NCBI GenBank assembly: GCA_964547875.1
Contig: CAZJPE010000008.1
Location: forward strand, 1-44,447
Length of the DNA stretch: 44,447 bases
Source: JAUSIK01 sp964547875
GTDB taxonomy: Archaea; Nanobdellota; Nanobdellia; Pacearchaeales; GW2011-AR1
Direction: 5' to 3'
The notes beneath the pieces were generated by a model, which worked only from the letters and a program-made list of their open reading frames with translations, ran no database searches and was not told where the DNA came from. Shown in pieces: positions 15,995-23,760 of the stretch. Each line of letters starts with the position of its first letter. Position 1 is the stretch's first letter. The position numbers and the translations under genes are program-made.

Positions 15995-16930
15995 ATGATA
16001 AAAAGCAAAAGGGGGATATTCTTCACAACATTAGCAATAGTAATACTCCTTCTCTTCATACTAACATTAACTTTATATTCCAATATAAAAGAAAGAAAAA
16101 CAATTCAAAAAAGAATAGAAACTCTAAACAGCCTTGTTTTCTCAATTGAAGAAAACATTCCAAGACAGCTAAGAACTGCAGGCTTCAGGATTGTATTCCT
16201 CTTTGAAAAAAGAATAGCAGAGACAGGCTCATATATCTCAGACGTAGAAGGCGGCTTTCAAGAAGCTTTCTTTGAAGGGACAATATATGGCGATACAAAC
16301 ACAGAAATTGAAACAGTAATGGCTGGAGCAACATTCCAAGACATATTATCTTCCTTAAAAGAAAAATCTGCAAATGTTAATGTGGACATAGATATAATAA
16401 ATCCATCAATATTCATAAAACAAATAGATCCCTGGCATATAGAAATAACCCTTTCCTCTAATTTAATAATAAAAGACAAGGGCAATCTGGCTTTATGGAA
16501 CAAAACAGCAAATATTACAGCCTATACTCCAATAGAAAGTCTTGAAGATCCTCTTTATTTAATCAATACAAATGGTTTAGTGACAAATAAAATAATCAAG
16601 ACGCCTTATTCAAATTTTGTTCAGGGAAGCGACATATCAAATCTATCCTTGCATTCAACAAAATCCTATTATATCGCTTCAATAACAGCCCCAAGCCTCC
16701 TCGATAGGCTTCAAGGAATAAACTCTCCAAATGAAAACGGCATTGAGTCTCTTGTCAATCTTGCGAAATTATCATCGCAAGGCGTCCAAACAAAAGATAA
16801 GTCAATAGTGGATTACATATACTTCTCAAATTCAAATCCATTTGCATGCAACGTGCTTCCAGCAGGCATGCCTTCTTGGTTTAAATTAGACGCCTCTCAT
16901 CTCGCGACTTATCAAGTGTCATGCGCGTAA
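15995..16930 (+). CDS. PilX-like secreted membrane-anchored protein of the pilus locus
   Basis: A 311-aa protein with a short basic head (MIKSKRG), a long hydrophobic helix (IFFTTLAIVILLLFILTLTLY) and then a mostly helical start (SNIKERKTIQKRIETLNSLVFSIEENIPRQL). A large extracellular domain follows, with sequons near NKTANIT. The overall plan resembles minor pilins or PilX-type proteins, although the helix is less pilin-like than in its neighbours. It is preceded by its own promoter and a dyad. Two late Cys residues (FACN and VSCA) could form a disulfide. No family was recognised beyond this. Confidence 0.55.
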   Translation: MIKSKRGIFFTTLAIVILLLFILTLTLYSNIKERKTIQKRIETLNSLVFSIEENIPRQLRTAGFRIVFLFEKRIAETGSYISDVEGGFQEAFFEGTIYGDTNTEIETVMAGATFQDILSSLKEKSANVNVDIDIINPSIFIKQIDPWHIEITLSSNLIIKDKGNLALWNKTANITAYTPIESLEDPLYLINTNGLVTNKIIKTPYSNFVQGSDISNLSLHSTKSYYIASITAPSLLDRLQGINSPNENGIESLVNLAKLSSQGVQTKDKSIVDYIYFSNSNPFACNVLPAGMPSWFKLDASHLATYQVSCA

Positions 16931-17137
16931 GTAAAAACTGCTATGGTTAGTAAAAGTCCAAAATAATGTTCTAAATTTACTTCATAAGTATAGCTATTAT
17001 TTTTAATTGCCAACCAAAACCCACGACAATAAAAATATTCTATGTAAACTACAATCAAAATACGCTGTCAATTATTTTAGAACGAAATTAATGTTGCCTA
17101 CTAGTTGTTGAAGAGTAACTTAGAGATGACAACAAAA

Positions 17138-17151
17138 GAAAGATTTAAATA
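17138..17151 (+). promoter_or_regulatory. TATA box of the 17173 gene
   Basis: The sequence gaaagatttaaata is centred about 27 nt before the ATG at 17173, supporting a leaderless transcript. Confidence 0.55.
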
Positions 17152-17172
17152 GCTAATCGAAATCTAAATCTT

Positions 17173-17628
17173 ATGGAAGAAAATTATAGAGAAAAAATAA
17201 GCCAAGCAAAAGAGGAAATAGAAAAAGCTCGGGAAAACTTGCTAAATACCTATATTACACAAATTAAAGATCAATATGTTGGACTAAATACACAAGAAAG
17301 AGCGCTTTTGCTAGAAGGATTAGAAAAATTGGTGCAAAGTGTAGAAAGCGGAAAACTTTCTGTTGAAGGAGATATACAAAATAGAAAAAGTAATTATGCA
17401 AATATTGCATTCAACTATGAAGAAGCAAGAAAAATAAGAGAAAAGGAAAGTTTGACGCGAGGGGAATTACTAAAAAGAATTTTTGGTAAAGAAACACTAA
17501 GTTTGCACCACCAAATTGGGGGATATGAAAGGGGAGAAAATAGACCTGCCAATCCTCCAAGAGGAGACTCTGCACCAAAGTATCTTGCTTGGTTAAAAGA
17601 GCACGGATATAATCCATTCGATTTGTAA
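17173..17628 (+). CDS. Coiled-coil protein with C-terminal XRE-like helix-turn-helix
   Basis: A 151-aa cytosolic protein. Residues 1-90 are highly charged and helical with heptad-like spacing (coiled coil). Residues about 95-151 (LTRGELLKRIFGKETLSLHHQIGGYERGENRPANPP) match the pattern of Cro/C1 (XRE) helix-turn-helix proteins, including the GxYERGxNRP signature of helices 3-4. It could regulate the adjacent pilus genes, though nothing in the sequence shows its targets. It stands alone, with its own TATA box and convergent with the gene at 17680. Confidence 0.5.
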   Translation: MEENYREKISQAKEEIEKARENLLNTYITQIKDQYVGLNTQERALLLEGLEKLVQSVESGKLSVEGDIQNRKSNYANIAFNYEEARKIREKESLTRGELLKRIFGKETLSLHHQIGGYERGENRPANPPRGDSAPKYLAWLKEHGYNPFDL

Positions 17629-17679
17629 AATTTAAGTTTCTTCTATGTAATCTTTTTCAGCAATTTCGTTAAACAAGCA

Positions 17680-18318
17680 CTATCCACAAATTTCTTCCTT
17701 TGGAACTTTATAAGTATTGAAAGAGCAAGATAAATCCTTATTTGCTCTACCGCTCTCTCCCAAACTTTCAATTTCTAAAACGCCCTCAAAAATTTTATGC
17801 TCTCCAGCGCCCACATTAAATTCCTTAGACAAATAATCAAAAGCGCTCTCTTCTTCCAAAAAGCTAAATCTTACTCCGAAAATCCCGCTTGTATTATCAT
17901 CCAGGTTATAAACCTCTAGACTGCAATTCATAATTTTCTTAACGCAAAAACTCCCTTGAAATTCATCGCAAACAGAATTCTCTATGAAATTTTTTAAAGA
18001 GTAAGCTATCTGCTGTCCAAAACAATTACCCACACTAGATGCACTGCCTCCTGCTCCTCCTCCGCCTTCGCCACCGGCGCCACCTCCTGCACCACCTCCG
18101 GTGCCTCCGCCTCCCCCAATAGCTCTTCCAGAAGGTAAGCGAGGCGAATCAATAATCTCTCCATCTGCAAAACCTTCACCGCCCTGCTTTTCATTTCCAA
18201 TCAAATCGTCAAAACCAATAACTTTGCTATTAAAACTATCAGTGATTAGATAAATTAAAATCCCTATAACAAGAAAAATAAATATGATAACAAAAACTAA
18301 TTTAATATGAGCTCTCAT
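17680..18318 (-). CDS. Membrane-anchored secreted protein with a glycine-rich linker
   Basis: A 212-aa protein. An N-terminal membrane helix (residues about 7-27, LVFVIIFIFLVIGILIYLI) is followed by a short stretch and a ~30-residue Gly/Ala linker (GGGGGTGGGAGGGAGG onward). A compact ectodomain of about 115 residues has six cysteines (NCFG, VCDE, FCVK, NCSL, SCSF, ICG) likely to form three disulfides. Family not recognised. It sits between an XRE-like gene and the major-pilin candidate, divergent from the latter, so it may belong to the cell-surface apparatus. A minus-strand TATA-like tataaattta lies about 18-25 nt upstream of the ATG. Confidence 0.6.
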   Translation of the reverse strand: MRAHIKLVFVIIFIFLVIGILIYLITDSFNSKVIGFDDLIGNEKQGGEGFADGEIIDSPRLPSGRAIGGGGGTGGGAGGGAGGEGGGGAGGSASSVGNCFGQQIAYSLKNFIENSVCDEFQGSFCVKKIMNCSLEVYNLDDNTSGIFGVRFSFLEEESAFDYLSKEFNVGAGEHKIFEGVLEIESLGESGRANKDLSCSFNTYKVPKEEICG

Positions 18319-18398
18319 TTTGCTATATAAATTTATAGAGTCAAGATGATAACATTTATATATCCTTCTAATCTTAATATTATATAATCAATAAAAAA

Positions 18399-18404
18399 GG
18401 AGGT
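18399..18404 (+). promoter_or_regulatory. Strong Shine-Dalgarno of the major-pilin candidate
   Basis: GGAGGT lies 6 nt before the ATG at 18411. Most genes here look leaderless, so a near-perfect SD together with an AT-rich promoter at 18379-18387 (ttatataat) points to strong translation. Confidence 0.65.
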
Positions 18405-18410
18405 TAGAAA

Positions 18411-18896
18411 ATGCAGAGAAAAGGACAAGCAGCTATGGAATTCCTTATGACATATGGTTGGGCTATTTTGGCAGCCATAATCGCAATAGGAGTTCTTGCA
18501 TATTTCGGAGTTTTCAGTCCTGGAAGACTTGTCGCAGGAGCTGCAACAGCAAATGCTCCTTTTGGAATAAACGCTTACAATGTCTTGTCAACAGGTACTA
18601 CTGACGGCACAGTTACTCTAGAAATGATACAGAACTCTGGAGATACTCTACAAAATGTCGTTATAATAATAACAGGCACTGGCGCAATGTCAAGCATAAC
18701 TTGCACTGACGCAGCAATTGTATCATGGAACTCAGGCACAGAGCAAACTCGAACTATAGATTGCACAGATGGCGGCGCAGGAGATCCTATGACTTCAGGA
18801 GAGACATTTTCAGGAAACATAGCTATAACATACAATAAACTAGGTAGCACAGTTGCTCAACAGACTACAGGTAGCGTCAGAGACAGAATCCAATAA
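18411..18896 (+). CDS. Type IV pilin, probable major subunit
   Basis: A 161-aa pilin with an ideal class III signal peptide: QRKGQAAMEFLMTYGWAILAAIIAIGVLAYFGVF, with cleavage expected before QAAMEF and Glu at mature position 5. The mature domain is Thr/Ser/Gly-rich and beta, with two Cys (ITCTD and IDCTD) that can pair. The strong SD, short spacing and downstream T-tract suggest high expression, so I read it as the structural subunit of the fibre built by the motor encoded at 7042-11216. It could be archaellin-like, but no archaellum accessory set (ArlC-G) is visible. Confidence 0.8.
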   Translation: MQRKGQAAMEFLMTYGWAILAAIIAIGVLAYFGVFSPGRLVAGAATANAPFGINAYNVLSTGTTDGTVTLEMIQNSGDTLQNVVIIITGTGAMSSITCTDAAIVSWNSGTEQTRTIDCTDGGAGDPMTSGETFSGNIAITYNKLGSTVAQQTTGSVRDRIQ

Positions 18897-18923
18897 GTTT
18901 TTTTACTTTTTTACTTTTTATTT
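18897..18923 (+). terminator. T-rich terminator after the pilin gene
   Basis: Immediately after the stop come three T-runs (gttttttt, cttttttac, ttttta). Archaeal RNA polymerase terminates on such U-tracts without needing a hairpin. Confidence 0.5.
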
Positions 18924-19040
18924 TACAGTGTCTAACAATTCTATATATGCAGTCTTCATAAAAGTTATTAGAAATTGAAGTTTTGAGTTTTGATATTCTG
19001 AGCGGTTAACTCCCTTTAACGTTACGCTGTATATTGTAGG

Positions 19041-19054
19041 AAAGATTTAAATAA
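19041..19054 (+). promoter_or_regulatory. TATA box of the 19075 gene
   Basis: The sequence aaagatttaaataa is centred 27 nt before the ATG at 19075. A weak hairpin (agcggttaa / ttaacgttacgct, 18999-19026) precedes it. Confidence 0.55.
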
Positions 19055-19074
19055 CATATTTATTAATTTAAATT

Positions 19075-19533
19075 ATGGGAAATGAAGATAGAACTAGTCC
19101 ATATGTTGATTTAGCCTATGATAGAACTAGATATGAGCAAGATAAGGAAATGATAGCGAGAGGGGTTGATCCTTACAATTCTGAATATGCTTTAGGGTGC
19201 GAAGATTATGATATAGAGTATTCTGACTTTGAAGATAATATCAAATTAAAATGTAATAATTCTGATAATGGCCGGATTATTAAAAACAGATGCAGGGCTG
19301 ATGACAGGAGTAATAGAAATGTTAGAATTAATGGCTATAAGATAGGTTATGAAGATGCCAGGCAGATTGTTTCTAATTTCAGCAGGGAAAATAGATATTT
19401 GAGGAGTTTGATTTCAAGAGTTACAGGAAGTGGAAGTTATGCTGATAGTTTGGATTATAGAGGACTTTTGAGAGAAGGATATAAAATTAGGGGCGTTGCA
19501 GCAGCTATGCTGAAGAAGAGAGCATTGAGATAA
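19075..19533 (+). CDS. Hypothetical charged protein, 152 aa
   Basis: Cytosolic protein rich in Tyr, Asp, Arg and Asn, with three Cys (GCED, KCNN, RCRA) and no membrane segment or signal peptide. The first 70 residues look poorly structured. Residues about 85-152 are more helical (GYKIGYEDARQIVSNFSRENRYLRSLISRV). I recognise no family. It has its own promoter and is followed 24 nt later by the small RHH-type gene. Confidence 0.55.
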   Translation: MGNEDRTSPYVDLAYDRTRYEQDKEMIARGVDPYNSEYALGCEDYDIEYSDFEDNIKLKCNNSDNGRIIKNRCRADDRSNRNVRINGYKIGYEDARQIVSNFSRENRYLRSLISRVTGSGSYADSLDYRGLLREGYKIRGVAAAMLKKRALR

Positions 19534-19557
19534 ATAAGTGGGCTCACTTAACATAAC

Positions 19558-19716
19558 ATGACTAATATAACTCTTTCGATAGATAATAATGTTTATGAAA
19601 AAATGCGCAAATACTCTGAAGTAAAATGGAGTGAATTTGTTAGAAAAATAATTGAAAAAAGAGTTAAAAAACTTGAACATTTAGATGAAGATGACTGGAA
19701 AAATGCAAGATTTTAA
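19558..19716 (+). CDS. Small ribbon-helix-helix antitoxin-like protein, 52 aa
   Basis: Begins MTNITLSIDNNVYEKMRKYSEVKWSEF and continues VRKIIEKRVKKLE. This is a beta strand followed by two helices, the ribbon-helix-helix pattern of VapB-type antitoxins, with an acidic tail (HLDEDDWKNARF) of the kind that contacts a toxin. These proteins bind DNA as dimers and repress their own operon. No PIN-domain VapC or other toxin gene follows; the next gene is FEN-1. It therefore looks like an orphan antitoxin or a free-standing regulator. Family assigned from pattern, not search. Confidence 0.6.
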   Translation: MTNITLSIDNNVYEKMRKYSEVKWSEFVRKIIEKRVKKLEHLDEDDWKNARF

Positions 19717-19790
19717 AGATAAAATTAATATTTTAATATAAGAACTTAAAGGATGCAATTATTTATTAATATTGAACTCTAAGGTTGAAT

Positions 19791-20804
19791 ATGGGATTGC
19801 AAATAGGCGACATTGTTCCTCGGCATGAGGTTAAATTTGAGGAATTAAAAGGGAAGATAATTGCAGTTGATGCTTATAATGCGATTTATCAATTTTTGAG
19901 CTCTATTAGACAGCCGGATGGAACGCCCTTAATGGATTTTAAGAAAAGAGTTACTTCGCATTTATCTGGGTTGTTTTACAGGAATATTGCTTTATTGTCA
20001 GAGGGAATTAGATTAATTTATGTTTTTGACGGCGAGTATAACGAATTGAAGGGAAAAACGCATGAAATAAGGGATAACGCCAAAGCAGAGGCGAGGGAGA
20101 AATACGAGTTGGCTAAAGACGAGGAAGATATTGAAGCAATGGGAAAATATGCGAGAGGATTTGCTAGATTGACTGAAGATATGGTTAATGAAAGCAAGGA
20201 ATTGTTGGAGGCTATGGGTATTGCTATTGTACAGGCGCCTGGAGAGGGCGAGATGCAATGCGCACAGCTCGTGAAGGATGGTGAGGCTTATGCTGTTGGA
20301 AGCCAGGATTATGATTCTTTAGTTGTCGGAGGAAAAAGGCTGATTCAGAATTTGACACTAGCTAGGAAAAGAAAAACTCGGGGAGGAATTGTTTATATTG
20401 CGCCGGAGATTATAGAATATGAGAAGGTGTTGCATAGTTTGGGCATTGACTCGGATCAACTTATCTGTTTGGCTGTTTTAGTCGGTACTGATTTTAATCC
20501 TGGGGGAGTTAAAGGAATAGGGCCTAAAAAAGCGCTTGCTCTTGTCAAGGAGAGAAGATATCCTGTCAGGATTTTTGATGAGCTTGAGAAACAAGGAAAG
20601 CTTGATTTTAATTGGAAAGATGTTTTTGAGATTTTTAAAAAGCCAGATGTCAAGAAAATTAAAGTGAAATTCCCTAAGTTTAATATAGAGAAAGTTAAAG
20701 AAATTTTAGTTGAAGAGCATGATTTCTCTCTTGAAAGGATTGATAAGGCTTTAGATAAGCTGAAGGAGATTAAGAAAGAGGGCGGACAGCAGAAGCTGTT
20801 TTAA
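19791..20804 (+). CDS. fen: Flap endonuclease 1
   Basis: Structure-specific 5' nuclease that removes RNA-primer flaps during Okazaki-fragment maturation and repair. The N-domain has VDAYNAIYQFLSSIR with the metal-binding Asp and IYVFDGEY. The I-domain has APGEGEMQCA and SQDYDSL. A helix-hairpin-helix segment is visible in VGTDFNPGGVKGIGPKKAL. Length 338 aa is normal for archaeal FEN-1. The C terminus ends GGQQKLF, resembling a minimal PCNA-binding motif. I chose the ATG at 19791 (MGLQIGDIVP) rather than a TTG six nt earlier. The AT box near 19758-19769 lies about 27 nt upstream. Confidence 0.95.
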   Translation: MGLQIGDIVPRHEVKFEELKGKIIAVDAYNAIYQFLSSIRQPDGTPLMDFKKRVTSHLSGLFYRNIALLSEGIRLIYVFDGEYNELKGKTHEIRDNAKAEAREKYELAKDEEDIEAMGKYARGFARLTEDMVNESKELLEAMGIAIVQAPGEGEMQCAQLVKDGEAYAVGSQDYDSLVVGGKRLIQNLTLARKRKTRGGIVYIAPEIIEYEKVLHSLGIDSDQLICLAVLVGTDFNPGGVKGIGPKKALALVKERRYPVRIFDELEKQGKLDFNWKDVFEIFKKPDVKKIKVKFPKFNIEKVKEILVEEHDFSLERIDKALDKLKEIKKEGGQQKLF

Positions 20805-20838
20805 AAGATTAATAATCGCTATTAAAAAGATGTAAAAA

Positions 20839-20851
20839 GAATTTTTATAGG
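20839..20851 (+). promoter_or_regulatory. TATA box of the nucleotidyltransferase module
   Basis: The sequence gaatttttatagg is centred about 25 nt before the ATG at 20871 and would drive the overlapping three-gene unit 20871-21882. Confidence 0.5.
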
Positions 20852-20870
20852 ATAGTATAATAAGGAAGTT

Positions 20871-21497
20871 ATGGAATATGATGCTAAAAAGAGAGAGATT
20901 TATTCCGATAAGGTGATTAATGAATTGGATAAATTTGTAATCAATTTTATAGATATTTTAGAAAAATATAAAATTAGGTATGTTATTGTTTCGGGATATG
21001 TTTCAATTATATTAGGAAGATCTAGGGCGACTGAAGATGTTGATTTATTAATAATCCCACTTGAGTTTTCTAAGTTTAAAGAATTATTTGAATATTTACT
21101 TAATCAGGGGTATGAATGTGCCAATACTTCAATTCCGGAAGAAGCTTTTGACATGATAAAAGAGCATGGAATAAGATTTTTTAATAAGGGAAAACCGATT
21201 CCTAATATAGAGTTTAAGATAATTAAGAGAGATACTGATAAATATTCTTTTGACAATAAAATAACACTTTTTTTGAGAAGGGCAAATAGACATTTCTTTA
21301 TTTCCCCTTTGGAGATGCATATTGCTTTTAAACTGCTTTTAGCTGCCGATGGAACGGACGAAGAGCTAATTTCTGATAAAGACATCGAAGATGCAAGGTT
21401 TGTTTATAAACTCTTTAATGAAAAAATTAATAAAGATGAATTGTTTTATTGGATTAATCAATTTAATGTTGGGAGAAAATTTAAATGGATAAAATGA
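20871..21497 (+). CDS. Nucleotidyltransferase-fold protein (AbiEii/DUF6036-like)
   Basis: A 208-aa protein of the pol-beta nucleotidyltransferase superfamily. The key motif is VSGYVSIILGRSRATEDVDLLI: the glycine motif followed by the DxD-type metal pair (EDVDL). A third acidic position is likely in PNIEFKII. SPLEMHIAFKLLLAADGTDEELISDKDIEDARFVYKLF resembles the C-terminal helical part of AbiEii-like toxins and related uncharacterised archaeal proteins. It has its own promoter and heads a tightly overlapping unit with two small proteins, as in toxin-antitoxin or RNA-modifying modules. Substrate unknown. Confidence 0.65.
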   Translation: MEYDAKKREIYSDKVINELDKFVINFIDILEKYKIRYVIVSGYVSIILGRSRATEDVDLLIIPLEFSKFKELFEYLLNQGYECANTSIPEEAFDMIKEHGIRFFNKGKPIPNIEFKIIKRDTDKYSFDNKITLFLRRANRHFFISPLEMHIAFKLLLAADGTDEELISDKDIEDARFVYKLFNEKINKDELFYWINQFNVGRKFKWIK

Positions 21498-21676
21498 ATT
21501 ATAAAGATATTAAAGTTGATTTGAAAGAGCTTAGGGAGTTTAAAATAAAGAATGCGGAGGAAAGATTAAAATTTATAGATTTCTGGGTAGATTATATAAA
21601 AAGGCATTCTGATGAAGAGTGGAGCAAACAGCAAGCAGTTATTATTGACTCTCAAATTAGTCATGGAAAGAAATAA
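21494..21676 (+). CDS. Small protein paralog 1 of the nucleotidyltransferase module
   Basis: A 60-aa charged helical protein starting MNYKDIKVDLKEL. The ATG at 21494 shares an ATGA overlap with the preceding stop, so it is preferred to the in-frame ATG at 21485. Its second half (FIDFWVDYIKRHSDEEWSK, then QQAVIIDSQISHG) is related to the next protein through the pattern W-x6-7-R-x-H-x4-EW-x-K-x-Q-x4-ID-x-Q. No membrane segment is present. The tight coupling suggests a complex with the nucleotidyltransferase, perhaps as neutralising partner. Family not named. Confidence 0.55.
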   Translation: MNYKDIKVDLKELREFKIKNAEERLKFIDFWVDYIKRHSDEEWSKQQAVIIDSQISHGKK

Positions 21677-21882
21677 TGAGGGATAAAGGCCATATGGAAG
21701 AAGTAGAGAGATGGGCTGAATTTGTTAGAACTCATACAAGAAGAGAATGGAAAAGAAAGCAGAATATTTTTATAGACGCACAGCATGACATAGCAAAAAG
21801 GTTTTATGAGAGACTTGAAAAAACTGAAGAAGGCAGGAAAATTCTTGAAAGGCTAAAGAAAGCGAGAATTGAAAAGAAGTAG
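21676..21882 (+). CDS. Small protein paralog 2 of the nucleotidyltransferase module
   Basis: A 68-aa basic helical protein whose ATG overlaps the stop of the preceding gene by 1 nt. It carries the same motif as its neighbour (RWAEFVRTHTRREWKRKQ, then FIDAQHDIAKRFYERL), with the Trp, Arg-x-His, Glu-Trp, Lys-x-Gln and Ile-Asp-x-Gln positions kept. It adds a helical tail (KTEEGRKILERLKKARIEKK). It probably arose by tandem duplication. It is convergent with the SPFH gene, with 1 nt between the ends. Confidence 0.55.
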   Translation: MRDKGHMEEVERWAEFVRTHTRREWKRKQNIFIDAQHDIAKRFYERLEKTEEGRKILERLKKARIEKK

Positions 21883-21883
21883 T

Positions 21884-22993
21884 TTATCTATTTAATCCTT
21901 CTAAAAGAACATTTATAACTCTTCCTTTTCCTGTTGAAGCCATTTGCTGGGCATTGTCTCCTCTCCAGAACATTGAGGCGTAATAAGCTGCTCTTGCGGC
22001 GTTGCCTTCTTCTTGTGCATATTTTTTTCCTGTTTCTAGATATCCATCTAATGTTCTTGTTGTTGCATCTTGGATTATTTCTGCTTCTTTGGCTTGTGCA
22101 TCTGCTCTTATTATTATTGCTTCTGCCTTACCTCTTTCTTCTTCTATAAAAGCTTGTGCTCGAGCTGGAGCCTCCCAATTAGTTTCAATTGTCTGTGTAT
22201 ATTTTGGATTAGAGATAGCGAAATTTGTAACCACAACGCCAATTCTTTCTTTTCTTAGAACTTCGTTTGCTTTATTCTCCGCCTCTATAAGATAATTAAT
22301 TTTTTCCTCTCCTTGTGCAGTGATATATCTTCCTTGATAGCTTATTCTTTCTCCTGGTTGCGCTGTTCTTTCTTCATTTGCGATGTCTTTCGCAGGAACT
22401 TTAGAAAGCTCGTTTAAGAGCGCATTTTCAACAATGGTATCTAGAGTTTGTTTTGTTCTATCCATTCCGCCATAATCCCAATATACTTGCGCTGCGCCTT
22501 CTGGCGAAGTTACCTGGAAGTTATACTGCGTTTTTAATTTTACTTTATATGCTTCTGCTGACCTATACTCAAAATCTGGCGTTTCTACGCTTTGTATTGT
22601 TCCAGGAATTTTTACTGGGACATTTCCTTCTTCGACAATTCTTACGAAAGGTGGAATATAAGCATTTACTCCTTGCCTTAGTGGTCTTGCTGGTTTTTCA
22701 TTTATTGTATTTTGTGTTATAATATAAGCGTTTTCTCTTACATCTCTAAATGGCCAAGAGCCCCTTAAGTATTGAACTCCTATTGCGATTGCGCCGATTC
22801 CCGTCAGGGCGACTGCCCAGAAACCTGCATATTTCAGAGTTTTCCCTGAGAATGCTAGGAATTTATCAAATATATTTTCTCTTTGCTTGTATCCGACTTG
22901 GGCATTTCTTCCACGTTCGTCCAGAATTGGAAGTTCGGCTTCCCTTCTAGAAAAGTATCTCCTTACGTTACTAAAATAATCTCTAAGTGCCAT
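21884..22993 (-). CDS. SPFH/Band 7 (prohibitin/stomatin-like) membrane protein
   Basis: A 369-aa membrane-anchored scaffold protein. The N-terminal ~55 residues are cytosolic and charged. A single membrane segment (about 57-74, AGFWAVALTGIGAIAIGV) is followed by an SPFH domain (about 85-270: ENAYIITQNTINEKPARPLRQGVNAYIPPF, and later ERIGVVVTNFAISNPKY). A helical coiled-coil stretch follows, rich in Ala/Glu (ARAQAFIEEERGKAEAIIIRADAQAKEAEII). Such proteins oligomerise and organise membrane microdomains or proteases. A minus-strand TATA (aggtttataaagc, 23013-23025) lies 25-27 nt upstream, supporting the ATG at 22993. Confidence 0.85.
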   Translation of the reverse strand: MALRDYFSNVRRYFSRREAELPILDERGRNAQVGYKQRENIFDKFLAFSGKTLKYAGFWAVALTGIGAIAIGVQYLRGSWPFRDVRENAYIITQNTINEKPARPLRQGVNAYIPPFVRIVEEGNVPVKIPGTIQSVETPDFEYRSAEAYKVKLKTQYNFQVTSPEGAAQVYWDYGGMDRTKQTLDTIVENALLNELSKVPAKDIANEERTAQPGERISYQGRYITAQGEEKINYLIEAENKANEVLRKERIGVVVTNFAISNPKYTQTIETNWEAPARAQAFIEEERGKAEAIIIRADAQAKEAEIIQDATTRTLDGYLETGKKYAQEEGNAARAAYYASMFWRGDNAQQMASTGKGRVINVLLEGLNR

Positions 22994-23010
22994 GATTTTT
23001 TGAAGTCGTA

Positions 23011-23025
23011 AAGCTTTATAAACCT
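23011..23025 (-). promoter_or_regulatory. TATA box of the SPFH gene
   Basis: On the minus strand it reads aggtttataaagctt, centred about 25 nt before the ATG at 22993. Confidence 0.55.
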
Positions 23026-23118
23026 TTCTATTTGTAGTTACTTGTTAGTTACATAATTTATGTATGGCTTTGTTTTATGCTCTTATAACTATGTTGTCTT
23101 TTAATTGTGATTACAATA

Positions 23119-23133
23119 ATAAGATTTAAATAG
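23119..23133 (+). promoter_or_regulatory. TATA box of the 23153 gene
   Basis: The sequence ataagatttaaatag is centred 27 nt before the ATG at 23153, which singles out that ATG from an out-of-frame ATG at 23142. Confidence 0.55.
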
Positions 23134-23152
23134 CTTATTAATATGGATTTTT

Positions 23153-23704
23153 ATGACATGGAAAGACAATCTTAAAAGATATGGTTTATATGCTGGTTTG
23201 GCAGGTGCTGTTTTTTTTGGCTATTCATTGAGAGGATGCGATAATTATGAGTTAAAGATTCCAAGAAGACAACCTGACGACAAGGATCTTATTTATGAAG
23301 GAGATATTGAAGGAAGAAATGTTAATTATAGGGAGAACGTTAATATTGAAGTTGATGGTAAAACGAGAAAGGCAAATGTAATGATTGTTAAAAAAGGAGA
23401 CGATGCATATACTTTAATTGGTCTTGCTGGAACTAATATCGAATGGAAATTAAATACTGCTCCAAATTATGTTAATGATAAATTATATAGAGTTGGGGCT
23501 AGCAGAGGCGAGACATCTTATAATTTTAGAGTAGAGGATATGAATGATACTCATCTTGATGGGCAAAGGGCAAGAAGTATGCTTGAAAAAGGAAAAAAAT
23601 ACTATAATAATTTAAGGACAAAGATAAGGGAGAAAAAGAGAGCAGATTATGCTAGGGAGCATGATAAGTTAGAGGAAGAATTTAGCGGACAACGCGAAAT
23701 ATAG
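23153..23704 (+). CDS. Hypothetical membrane-anchored protein, 183 aa
   Basis: A short hydrophobic segment at residues about 12-24 (LYAGLAGAVFFGYSL) ends in RGCDNYEL, reminiscent of a lipobox-like Cys but not a clear one. The middle (about 45-130) looks like a beta domain (NYRENVNIEVDGKTRKANVMIVKKGDDAYTLIG), and the last 45 residues are a charged helix (KIREKKRADYAREHDKLEEEF). I do not recognise the family. It stands alone with its own promoter between the SPFH gene and a toxin-antitoxin pair. Confidence 0.55.
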   Translation: MTWKDNLKRYGLYAGLAGAVFFGYSLRGCDNYELKIPRRQPDDKDLIYEGDIEGRNVNYRENVNIEVDGKTRKANVMIVKKGDDAYTLIGLAGTNIEWKLNTAPNYVNDKLYRVGASRGETSYNFRVEDMNDTHLDGQRARSMLEKGKKYYNNLRTKIREKKRADYAREHDKLEEEFSGQREI

Positions 23705-23741
23705 AATTAGTTATTATTTATCTGCAAACTTTTATCAACCG

Positions 23742-23757
23742 CAACATTTAAATATAC
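23742..23757 (+). promoter_or_regulatory. TATA box of the HTH-MNT/HEPN operon
   Basis: The sequence caacatttaaatatac precedes an inverted repeat (23761-23780). A start site about 25 nt downstream would fall on that repeat. Confidence 0.45.
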
Positions 23758-23760
23758 TAT

